From assembly GCA_014621425.1 (NCBI GenBank), contig JAANBB010000153.1:1-64000 (forward strand): DNA of 64,000 bases, written 5' to 3'. A program made the translations under genes and the position numbers. Of the stretch, positions 38,501 through 49,095 are shown in pieces; within the stretch, counting starts at the first letter, position 1; each line of letters begins with the position of its first letter. This DNA comes from Cylindrodendrum hubeiense (taxonomy: Eukaryota > Ascomycota > Sordariomycetes > Hypocreales > Nectriaceae). The notes under the pieces were generated by a model that saw only the letters and a list, made by a program, of their open reading frames with translations, did no database searches and was not told the origin of the DNA.

Positions 38501-41242
38501 GCAACAGGGATTGTTCTTCCCGATGTCACGGAGCCAATGACAACGTCCTGGACTCCCATGATACCGCTCCATAGAAGAGCTAGTGACGCCTGGAATAGCA
38601 CTTGAGTGCTACAGCCTATCCTCTGAATCACATCATCCACCTTTTGTTTCGGGATCGCCAACTGTGTTCGGATTGAACTAGTCCCATTTGATTTTCCAAT
38701 CCGATCATTCAGCTTGGGAAAGGGGACTTTGTTCCAACCGACAAGATGTTCGGTCCAGAATACTCGTGCCGCATCATCAACCGCTTGGTTTTCAGGGATA
38801 TTGTAAAATGCGACAACATCTCTGAAAGGCGGACGAGGTGCCACCGAGCCGGTAGACAAGAGAGCAGATAGATCCGACAATAGGATATCCATTGACCAGC
38901 CATCGTATATTGCGTGATGCAACTGAACAAGAACACGCGGACCCGTAATTGCGGACTCTCTCACGATTTGGATTCGGAGTGGGTTAAGATAGTCACCAGG
39001 TTCCGAAATGGCAAATGCCGGTTGAAACTCGTCAACAATGTTGATTTGCCCATCCCGAAGGTCCTTGAAGATGACTGATATGAACCGATTTTGTAATGTT
39101 GCGAAGCCAGCGCGTAGAATCTCGTTCCGCTGAGCCAGCTCTGCGAAAGATGTAGAGAGTTGTTGTGCGGTGTATCCTTGTGGAACCTCTAGCTCGATCT
39201 CGTTGCAATAAGCTGTGGAATCTTGTGCTGTCTCGGCCAGCATAGCCAGCTGTAGAGGTGTACAGGGTATCACATCTTCGATCAGCCCCTTTATTCCTTC
39301 TAAAGCCGGGCTGTGAGCTAGGATACTGCTCAAATCGCTGGATAGGCTGATTTGACTTGGTGCGGGGTTGAGAGATTTTGCAGTTGGCTGCCGTCGAATG
39401 GCAAAAACAATATCTGCAACTGACTTCATTGACAGAAGGCTTGTAGAATTCAGATCCAGATCTGATTCTCGAAGAGTCGAAGCCAACTTGATTGCTCTAA
39501 GAGAGTCTAGGCCTGCAGATGCGAGGGATGTAGCCCTGCTGACTTTGAAATTGAGGACATCTGACACAACGCCGATGACTTTTGCCTCAAGTTCATCAGT
39601 AGGCTCTGAGTCTGGAGAGCTTTCCACCAAGTCTGTCCTGCGTTGTTCATGATCGGCCTTCATTTTCTTTCTGTCAACTTTGCCGCTTGCGAGGCGCGGG
39701 AACTCATCCATCAGTACCACTTCACCTGGAACCATGTATTGAGGTAGCCAGTCTTTACACCTTTCTAGGATAGTCTCCTCGGCTACTCCGGCATCGACAG
39801 CACAGAATACCACCAGAATGGACTTAACCACTGCAGCTACTGCACTGTGACACCCAGATGTCCTGAGAACAGCTTGTTCTACCTCGCCAAGTTCGAGGCG
39901 CTGGCCTCGAAGCTTGACTTGGCCATCTGAAATACGGCCGAGGCACTCTAGGATTCCATCCGAGCGAAGCCGGGCCTTGTCTCCGGTACGGTAGACTCGG
40001 CCGTATGGGGTTTGTATGAAAACCGAGCTTGTTTGATCTGGACGATTGATGTATCCAGTGGCAAGTTGGTAACCTCCAACTGCAAGTTCTCCAATCTCGC
40101 CTTGTGGAAGGATCTTGAATTGTGGTTCTGAAGCCTCAGGCTCTGCCTCTTCGACAATGAAGCAGGAGACGGTGTCAAGAGGCACGCCGATATTTCCAGT
40201 TGATGAATCGGCCGCAAATGCTGTCTGTAGAGTGCTGCATTCCGGTATTAGCGCTTGATTAACTTAAAAAGAGATGTCTCACTTACCAGTGAATAGTAGC
40301 CTCGGTTGGGCCATACATTGCCCACAGCATGCTGGGTTTAGTATCATCTCCGCCGAACTCCTCCACCACTGGTGCATTGAGCATTTCACCAATGGTTAAT
40401 AATACTTTCAGGTTCGGAGCATTCGCTCGTTTCCTCAGTAAACTTCCCGCAACTGTGGGGGTGAGCTCGCAAGCGTCCACTTCCATGGCGCGGAGCACAG
40501 CAGGGAGGTCATTCAGCATCTCTGCCCGGCGGATGGTGACTAGAGTGCATCCCCGAAAAAGGGGAAAGAAGATTTCGAAGACTGAAACGTCAAAGGTGGG
40601 GGCTGCGAATTGGAGGAAACGGGAAAAGGTGGGAATGTGTCTATCATGGGCAAGGAGAGCCTGGGTTGCCGCATCATGGGAAAGACCAACGCCTTTTGGT
40701 GTGCCCGTAGAACCTGACGTGTACATGACATATGCGAGGTCTTCTAGGGTAGGTTTTCGGTGTTCCTGCTGTAGTCCTGGAGTTGGGGTGGACATGCAAT
40801 CTTCTTCGTCCAGGACTAGGACGGTGGCGCTAACGTCCTGGGGAATTCCAGATAGCAGTTCCCGAGAAACCACCACAACGGATGCATCCACATCTTTGAG
40901 GATGAATTTTACTCTCTCGGGGGGCGCGTCAATGTTCAGGGGGCAAAATGCTCCTCCAGCCTTGAGGATGGCCAGGAGAGAGATGTAGAGGAGGGGAGAC
41001 TGGTGGATGAGGATTGGAACCACAAACTGTCCTTGCACCCTGCCCGCCGCCCTCGATATGCGAGTTGCTAAGGCATCTGCTGCATCGTGAAGTTGGCTGT
41101 AGTTGAAAGAAATTCGCTTGTTGTTTCCCAAATAATCCAGCGCTGTCAGTTTGCTGGGAGGACTAACGAGACAGTGTAAGAGATTCGGTCCGGGCAGCCT
41201 TGAGGCCTGCTCGTTAAGGATAGAAAGGCCAGTGGGATCCAT
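26597..41242 (-). CDS. sidC: Ferricrocin-type siderophore nonribosomal peptide synthetase
   Basis: Three exons: 41242-40287, 40234-26800 and 26737-26597 (introns 52 and 62 nt), 4,843 residues. Order with approximate landmarks: A1 (SGSTGTPKG ~174), T1 Ser561, C1 ~758, A2 (SGTTGVPKG ~1227), T2 ~1626, C2 ~1827, T3 ~2171, C3 ~2382, A3 (SGTTGTPKG ~2843), T4 ~3251, C4 ~3465, T5 ~3798, C5 ~4008, T6 ~4353, C6 ~4548, then the terminal cyclising-type C. There is no thioesterase. Six carriers for three A domains fit a hexapeptide with three repeated hydroxamate residues (Gly-Ser-Gly plus three acetyl-hydroxyornithines is inferred). The eye-aligned specificity start of A3 is D-V-L-D-I-G. C2 and C3 read HHALYDA, C4 FHALYDG and C5 AHALYDG; the catalytic second His is always kept. 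Start MDPTGLSILNEQ is chosen; MASAPP at 41275 is the alternative. sidA lies divergently upstream. Confidence 0.88.
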
Positions 41243-41302
41243 CTTGGTGCTGCTGATTGGGGGTGCGGAGGCCATGGTGGTGGTGGGCAGCAATGGAGAG
41301 GT

Positions 41303-41350
41303 GATGGCGAGGGCGAGGGTGAGGGCGAGGAGGGCGAGGGCGAGGGCGAC
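41303..41350. repeat. GGGCGA-type short tandem repeat in the synthetase 5' leader
   Basis: Imperfect reiteration of GGGCGA on the plus strand. Read on the minus strand it gives a spurious Leu-Ala-rich run (LALALLALTLALA) just upstream of the true start, which could be mistaken for a signal peptide. Confidence 0.8.
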
Positions 41351-44300
41351 AAGCAGCGACGATAGGGCCAACAAACGACAACCACAGTAGTAACAAAGAT
41401 GATAGGTGTCTGCATGCAGAAAACAAGGTCCTTTTGGGGAATGTTGCAGTCAGTCATGCGCCTCTTTCCGGGGCACAGGGAGTCGGCAACCACGCCATTA
41501 GGTTAGATTGGGTGGACCAACATCAGGCTGCTTCTACGTTTCCACCACGCGTGGCCAAGAGACGGGATGGACGGGTGACAAGGCGAGTGGAGGGGACGAT
41601 AACCGCGAATGAGGATGAAGGTAAAGCGAACAGTCGTAAGCTATAGTTGAATCGGAGCTGTGATGATTCGTCGGGGCGAGGTTAGAGGTTGCACGGCGTG
41701 GTTCGCCTCATCGGGGGGCGTGCAGGAGAGGGTTGTCATGGATTTTTATTCCAGCCTGTCAGCGTTGGGGAATTACTCAGCGAAGTTCAGCGACAACGGC
41801 GACAGCAAATGAGAACGAATGGCATTGGGCAGTGAGAAGTGGGAAGTGGGCAAGTAAGACATCACCAGCAGGCCGGTGCGTGGGTGGTGTGAGAAGCCGG
41901 GTCAAATTGCTTGCTTTGTCGTGTGGGCCGGTGTGCCGTATAGTCGTGGGGAGCGTCACGACGAGGCTGGGATGAGCGTGGGATGGTGGCTTCGGTAGCC
42001 TGGCGCAGCGGGTTCTGGGGCTTGGGATGAACCAAAAATGGCGTCACGATTTTTGCCGCCTTGCACTCCCATGGAGCTCGTCGTGCACTAACGCTCCCAC
42101 TGCTGTACGGGCGGCTGGACTGGGTAAAAGCAGCACCAGGAAGCGTAAGCTTGGAAAGCGGGAGGGCCCATCTCCGGGACCTGTTGGCTCCTATTTGGGC
42201 AACCTGCTTGAAGCCGCCTGGCCTAGGATCGACGAACCAACCCCGATCAAGGAAAGCTACCCCTGCCGGTTCTTTCGATGGTTTCAGGGATCCAACAGTT
42301 CAATGTCTCAAGCGTTCAGGGTCCCTCCGCCGAGGCCGAGGCGGCCAAGGCGGCTGGGTTGGTGGTGGTGACATGCCCATGTGCGCCAGTGGCACTCCGT
42401 TAACCGACCCATCAAACTGGCTTCCTTATCCCTAGCAGCCGTGGGGGAGGGACTGCAAAGGAGACAAGAGACAAGCGAGATCATGGCCAGACACGACACG
42501 GCTGGGAATCTCGCCAGTATCGCCCAAATATATCAACCCTGGCCACTGGCATGACCCGGCAGGCGTCCGTCCGGTGCGGGGCGCTCGACCACAAGGTTGT
42601 ACCGGACCATAGCAGGTAGCTTCATGGCTTGCGTGGGTGCCCGTCTTGGTCCCGCAGGGAGCTCAGGAGCCGGGGGCAGCTTTGCCATCGGGAAATTTCG
42701 AGATGCTCGGCTGCGTGAAGCAACAAGGACGAACGGGAGGAGGAGGAGGAGGATGATGGTGCTGATGAAGGAGGGGGTGTGTGCGGGATGACCATAACGA
42801 CAAGGATACCCTCGAGGGAGTACGATATCAGCCAGCAGCCAAGACAGCAGGAACAGCAGCAGCCGGCTCGGCAAGTCGAGGACAAGGACAAGGACGAGGA
42901 TGAAGATGAAGATGTATGGCTTGTGTCTAAACTTGTCTCAGTGGGTGTCTACGTACCGTACCTACAGGAATGGATGTTTCGTGGGGGATCGATGCGGGAG
43001 AGCATCAAATCAAGGTTCAGCACATGGCATAAACAAGAGTCATGAGGGGAGGGAGGATGAGTAAGAATGGCGGGAGGATGACGATGAGGAGGAGGTGGCG
43101 GCGACGAAAGGTGGTCGGGACGAGCCGTGTGGAAGCCCGAGGGAAGAATGAGCGGAAGAGCGACAAGGTGGATGATGGATGGGACCAAGAGTCATGGAAG
43201 GGTCAACGGAAACCGAGGGAGGGGAAGCGACAAGATGGTGTGTGGGCGGCGGCGGGTATTCGGATTGCCGAGAGTGATGCGGCGTTTGCGGTCTTGTTGC
43301 GGAATCGTGGTTGTGGAGGAGGTGTTTCGGAGGTGAAGGTGAAGCTGAGGAGTCGCGTCCGCGGGCGGAGAGCACTGACATTGGCATTTGCAATTGCGGG
43401 ACGGGAATCGGGAGACCGCGCGTGGGATGCTGCGCTGTCATTGGGACCTGGGACCGCACCTTGACTGCACATGAGCCGTGCGCCGCCCGAGATGGGACGA
43501 TGTGGGTTCCTCTTTTGGATTTAGTGAGAGCCGGGCCTTGGGAAGGGGCAGGACCAGACCATTACCGCGGTGCCAAGGCGGAGGGCAGATGGCGGGCGGC
43601 GGAGGGACGGTTTCTGGGCGATGGCGATGGTGGATGGCGGGCATGATGGTGATGATGAAAAGGGGACATGGGTGGTGTGGGCTATGGCCCTATGGACGTG
43701 GGAGCGGGCGGCGTGGGCAGCATGAAAAGCGTGGGGTTCCTCCGGGCGGGGGATCCACCGGGGCCGACCTAGCAGACGCTGGGCAGGGTTAGCACCTGGC
43801 AGGGTGAGTGAGCAGCGCCTAGCAGCGCCCCAGCGAGCCCGCAGCGGCGCCGTCTCGCCCAGGAGTAACATGTGCCGTAGCAACAGCAGCGAGACCTCCG
43901 ATGGCTCCCTCCTCAGGCATCGAGGCGTGACCAAACAGCCCGGGCTAAGGCGCCTAGCCCAAGTACCTAGCTTGGGCAGCCCGCTTGTTGCGGCGTCAGA
44001 AATGGAAATAGGAAAGGCCAGAGAAGCCCGCCAGGTACCGAGCTGTGCCGGCCTTAAACTTGGCAGCTCGTTCAGCTCCAGCCCGGACGAAGTGTTAGTT
44101 TGTTTGTAATTATGTGCGAAGAGCTCGCTTGAGTAAAGTCGAGCCACAGCGGTTGCGCAGCACCCGTTGAAACGAGTTTAGTTCCCAGCAAGCCAGGGGT
44201 TCGCGATGACGGTTTGCAGCTCACCTAGCATCATTCGAGGTAAGTCGGCTTTACGGTGAGGTAGCCATCACCAGACCTGGCTAGGTAGGCCCGCGCCGGA

Positions 44301-45505
44301 TGAGAGCGAAGACCCGACACACGCACGCACACCTCCCCCGAGGCAAATCCCTAGGGCGTACGGCAATGCCGATGTGGATCGTCCCGTAACCTTCTGTACG
44401 TAAATCGCCCCTCTCGAGAACCGCCATTTCCACTTATGGATTGAGGTGGCTTGGTTCGTCATCGTCGGCGAGGCAGAGACGGAGAGGAACTCGGAGCAAA
44501 CGCAAGGCAGTGCAGACGCACGGAGAGGGAGACAGGGACAACAAGAGGAGAGAAGACCGAAACTCGGAGGTACGCCTAGGATTTAGGTCCGAAGCACAGA
44601 GTCATCAAAGCTAGCAACAAGAGAGACAACAAAAGTGTCCCGGTAGTGAGGGTTGGTGACGATCACTAGTGGAAACAATGCAATGGATAGACGGGTGCTC
44701 GTGCAGCCACAGGCTCCCCTTCCCACCTCCACGGTACGTACCACTCAACTTATTAGTGTCGTTCCAGTTCTGTCAGCCAAAACCTAAAAAGAAAACGAGG
44801 GAAAACGCCATCCCGACGCACGGGATTGTGGTAACCATTCCATGGGATGCGGCGCCAGGCGCCCAAGCTCGTGCCACGTCTGCATACGAACACGCACGAT
44901 GTAACGAGTCCTTCCTACATTTACGGTTAAAGGCCTGGACTTTTCTGCAGGCAGTGTTGCAGGTGGATGGGTGAAGTATGGAGGTGGTATTTTGAAGGGA
45001 GGTATGGGGAACATGTTTCGTCAAAAATGCCCGGTTTAGTATTTTGTTGAAGTCCATATATCTGCCTGTTGGGATCGACTGGCCAGCAGACCCTCGGAAA
45101 CTGCGAATGAAGCCAGTCTCCAGTTTAAAAAAGGTACAACCCCCATCCAACAAAAAGGAAAGAGAAAAGGCTCCGACGTGATGGTAAGAGGAAAGGGAAA
45201 AATTTTCTTCTTTCTTCGACCCCCCTCCCATTACTAGATCGGTACCTGGGGAGCGAAGAAGCAGAGGCAGGGATACTAAGCGGAGCCTCTGAGCTGGATA
45301 TTGGATGGACATTGGATGAGCGTCGAAGAGACCCCTGGTGTCTGGGGCGCATCGGTAACCACTCGAGTCCTCCACTAGTCCTCGGCGTGCATGGTCAGGG
45401 CAGGGCTTACCGGCACCATAGTGCGTATATAGTAGAAGAGCAGCAAATATCCCGCCTTATACGCACATTAAACCTGGTATTGGCGGCGTGCTAATTAGCT
45501 AGATC

Positions 45506-45538
45506 TTATCAGATCCGGTTTATCAGATCATCAGATAA
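45506..45538. promoter_or_regulatory. Triple iron-GATA factor site cluster (ATCWGATAA)
   Basis: Three exact matches to ATCWGATAA: TTATCAGAT at 45506-45514 and again at 45520-45528 (reverse orientation), and ATCAGATAA at 45530-45538 (forward). This is the reported binding word of the fungal iron-responsive GATA repressors of the SreA/Sre/Fep1 type, which shut off siderophore genes in iron-replete cells. The cluster sits between the divergent synthetase and sidA genes, so it could serve both. Binding is inferred. Confidence 0.8.
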
Positions 45539-46050
45539 TTCCCTCAATCTCCACACGCGTAAAAAATCACACCCGCCTCCCTCCTTCACTGTCCTTAGCG
45601 CGCCTCCCTGCTCGGCCTACCCCTCGAGACCACCCCGGCCCTCGCATGACACTGCGATCAGCTCCGATGGTGTCCACGACGGTCTTTTTGTCTTTTTTTC
45701 TTTTTTCTCCTTCAGGGTTCGTGCGACTGCCGTCATCGGCGGCGGAGGCGTACAGAGGTGCGTAACCCAGGGCGTTTGGCTCTCAAGCTGGCCTCCAGCT
45801 GGCCAGTCGGTACTCGCACCAGGCCATGGGAGTGGGTACCCAAACCGGGGTCTCAACAAGGGCCGTCCAAACCATTCCCAAGCCATTCCCAAGCCCAACG
45901 AGTGTTTTTCCTCGACTCTGTAGTACATAGGCTCTGTAATGTACAATGTCGGAGTGAGCCTACGAGCAACGCATGAGTCCACGCCACGATGCCGGGGCCC
46001 GTGGTCAATGTCTTGGCCATGTCCTGGCTTGGATGGGCGGCCCAGGTCCT

Positions 46051-46087
46051 TGGCGCTGGCGCTGGCGCTGGCGTTGGCGCTGGCGTT
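46051..46087. repeat. GGCGCT short tandem repeat
   Basis: About six copies of a GGCGCT-like hexamer with occasional GGCGTT variants, in the noncoding region between the siderophore genes. No function is indicated. Confidence 0.8.
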
Positions 46088-46150
46088 CACTGGTACCGCT
46101 GAGACTCTGCACCATCCCAGTTTTTGGCGTCCCTGGTCAATGCCGCAATC

Positions 46151-46159
46151 TTATCTGAT
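46151..46159 (-). promoter_or_regulatory. Fourth iron-GATA site (ATCAGATAA on minus strand)
   Basis: TTATCTGAT on the plus strand is an exact reverse match to ATCWGATAA, about 610 bases from the triple cluster and about 2.9 kb upstream of the sidA start. Its proximity to the other three makes chance unlikely. Confidence 0.7.
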
Positions 46160-49095
46160 CGAACCAGAAGATCACGACCGAAGTCGCACCATCATCGGCT
46201 TCTCCATGGTCTGGTTTGGGCAGGATTTTTTTTTTTCTTCTCGTCCCCCACTACCACTATGGAGCACCCATGTCCCGCTTGTCCCTCTGTAGCTCAGATA
46301 CCCCCCACTCCGCCGGTCCGGGTCCTCAGAGACCGAAAGGACCAAGCATCCAAGCTTTTCCCGCGTGGTCACTTGCCACCCCACTCGTCAGCCGCAGCAG
46401 CAACGACAGCGGCCCAGCGAGATGGAGGGAGAAGGTGACACAGGAAAGGCGTGTGTAAACGACAACGGGTAATGTCTAGGAAAAGGCATGGAAAGAAAGG
46501 AAGGAGGGGAAGGCAGGGGTGTCCGGAGCGGAGCGAGGAGCACCTAACCTGGGCCCGGCAGAACCACGAGCGAATCCCGCTAGACCAGGCGCATGCAGTC
46601 CAGCATTACTCGCACCCAGGGACATATGGCAATTCTCTCAGCCGCGCACGTATGGACATATGTACAGCTTGCAGTGCGGCGTGGTACGTGACTTATTCGG
46701 GGACATGCCGTGCGTGTAGCTGCGCATGCCGTCACGCAGGATATCCTCCCTGTTTATTAACCAGACGGAGTACGGAGCAGTTCCGTGGAGATGCCCGATT
46801 CCTTGTCTCTACCAACTAGCGGCTTGCCTACAGCTTACAGCGAATGGCACATGGCTTGTGGCTCAAAGCTTGTGGTGGTGGCGGTAGGCAGGTACATCCT
46901 TCCTATCTTATCCATCTCGGTCCATCTTGGTCAATCTTTACCCATCCTGACTAGCTAGCCACAGGTTTACATGGATCCTTGATGGCGACCCTTGATACTC
47001 CGTAATTTTAGTCGTGATCCCGTCACATCCCACTGCCGGCACCGTCTGACCCAAACGCCATGCATGGCCCTGGAGGGTCCGTCCCGGCCCTCGACGAGTT
47101 TGGGAACCTGTGGGATGCCACGAGCCGGTGCGATGCCGTTCGGAGATGACGGGTGGGCGGCGTGCATACGTGCGTGCGTGAGTGCAGCGGTCTCTGAAGC
47201 TGGAGCTCTACAACCTGCAACGCTGCACCGCTGCACCGCTGCACCTCTCTGCCACTAATCGCGACTGTACGTATTCGTTATGGGGCTGCGCGCTACGGGA
47301 CTTCACGGTCCCCATTCACAACACCCACACTACCCACATCATCCACACCCTCCTCGCGCTCCTCCTCTCATCATCGACTCAATCCACCGTGTCTGCCGTG
47401 ACCACAGAGGCGTCAACTGCGCGACATTTTTTTTCCTTTGCCCGCTTCGGCGCCGACTTCTGGACCAGCCTCTGGGCCACCCACCAGCCCCAGAATGGAG
47501 CCCGTGGCACACCCAAGGGACCAAGACTCGGCGTGGGCTTGCATGCGCATGAGGCAATCACAGGTCCCGCGAGCCCGCGTCGGCTATGGGCTCCCGCCAT
47601 TGGGATTGGGAACTGGTCTGGAGCTGTCTGGTGCCGTGGGGTGGGTGGTGGATGGCCGTTTTGGCTTCTGTGCCTTCGGATCCTTCCCTTGGGACCCTGC
47701 CCTCCTGCTGGTCCCCTCTTGTCTCTCCGTGTCCCTCCGCTCTGGTCTATCCTCTCACACACGGTTCACGGCTCCACGGTCCACGGCTCATGGTCCACGG
47801 CTCATGACCGAGCAAACCGGGACCCCCAAGGGCACCTCACCTCAAGAGTCAGGTACTTGCGTATACCCACATCCACATCTACATCCACAACACACTACTG
47901 TATAGTGTAGTACGTACGTGGACGACCATGATGGTGATGATGACCCCAGTGATCCATAGAGCTTGATACGTTCGCCCCCCTCCCCTCTCTTCCCCCTCCA
48001 TCCCTTCGCACACGCCTCCTCCTCCACATCCACCTCCACCATCCACCTTCTTCACCATGTACACACAAGTCCGCTCTAGATGTCCATCCAGTCATGAGTC
48101 CAGTGCTGCTTTTCCTCTCATCTTTCATGTCCCCACGCCCGCCGCCGTTGCCTCCTCCAGGCTCCTCCCTCGGCCTTGGTCGGCCGGCAGACAGAACGCA
48201 TCCAGACCGGGTCAGCTCTAGTTACCCTCTACGTCCCGGCTAGTCCCCATATTCCGCACCATCGTCATCCATGTACCTGTGTCGTGTCGTCGGTTTCCGC
48301 AGAGCGCCGCTATGTGTCTCGTCCATTCCGTCCAGCCATGTACCTCGCTCGCGCTCGCGCTCGCTTGTCCGCCAGTCCAGCCTCGCAACCTCTCTAAGCC
48401 CTCGCTGGCTGATCTTCTCATGGGGTCGTCTAGTTTTTTTTTTTNTGTTTTTGCTCCGAACGAGAAGCGACGCCCATTGCCGTACCCAGATGAGCTAGAG
48501 CCCAGTCTGAGGCTTAGAGTACTCACTGTAGATCATATCCCGAACGATTACAAAATGCCGGTGTCTCCCACCAGCTTCTCTTGGTCCTGCGTCCGATCCC
48601 TCCCCGCCTCTACTTAAGCAAGCCTCGCCTGCCGAACTAGACATCGAGAGATATTTTCTATACCCCCAATTGTCCGAATTGCCCCTCTCCCCCTCCCAAT
48701 TTGACACCCCCCTCCTGCCTCTTCTGCCTCATACCTATTCAGGAACAGCCCTACGAAACTTCGTCCACGACTCTCATACCCCCAATCGTTGACCCTGCTT
48801 GACCCTCCGGTGCTGCAACCTTCTGCCCGTGTCCATAACTGGCTACTCCCCGGACCAAAAGCAAACAATCGTTTGACCCATTGCCCGTTCAGCCGGTGAC
48901 CTCCGTCCGAGTCTCTTCTATATATACATCACCCTCCTCCGAGAGCCTCCTCGCTTTCCTCTTAAGCTCCAAGCTCCCGGGACGAACGACTTTGACAACC
49001 ATCTACGACTGTCATCACTTCAAACTGATACAGCTCTCCCCTCTATTTTATTTTTATACCCAACTCTCTTGATACCCCCTCCCGTCATCGCCATC

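Larger units (their letters stand above)
41243..49095. other. 7.8-kb intergenic region between the siderophore synthetase and sidA
   Basis: Unusually long gap between two divergent genes of one pathway. I found no convincing coding exon on either strand; the frames present are low-complexity and lack codon bias. It contains the iron-GATA site cluster (45506-45538 and 46151-46159), a TGATAG word at about 41404, G-rich and GGCGCT repeats, CACGG-type imperfect repeats near 47760-47805 and a single N in a T run near 48445. The last ~400 bases before sidA are pyrimidine-rich. Long transcript leaders or a noncoding transcript are possible but not shown. Confidence 0.5.

Noticed and set aside
41276..41374. 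N-terminal Leu/Ala-rich extension of the synthetase as a signal peptide
   Set aside because: It is the minus-strand reading of a GGGCGA-type tandem repeat. Synthetases of this family are cytosolic, and two better Met starts follow immediately.
43521..44147. 208-codon minus-strand frame in the siderophore intergenic region
   Set aside because: Low complexity, His/Pro/Ser-rich, no motif or codon bias.
44773..45375. 200-codon minus-strand frame in the siderophore intergenic region
   Set aside because: No domain, poor codon bias and no supporting neighbour exons.
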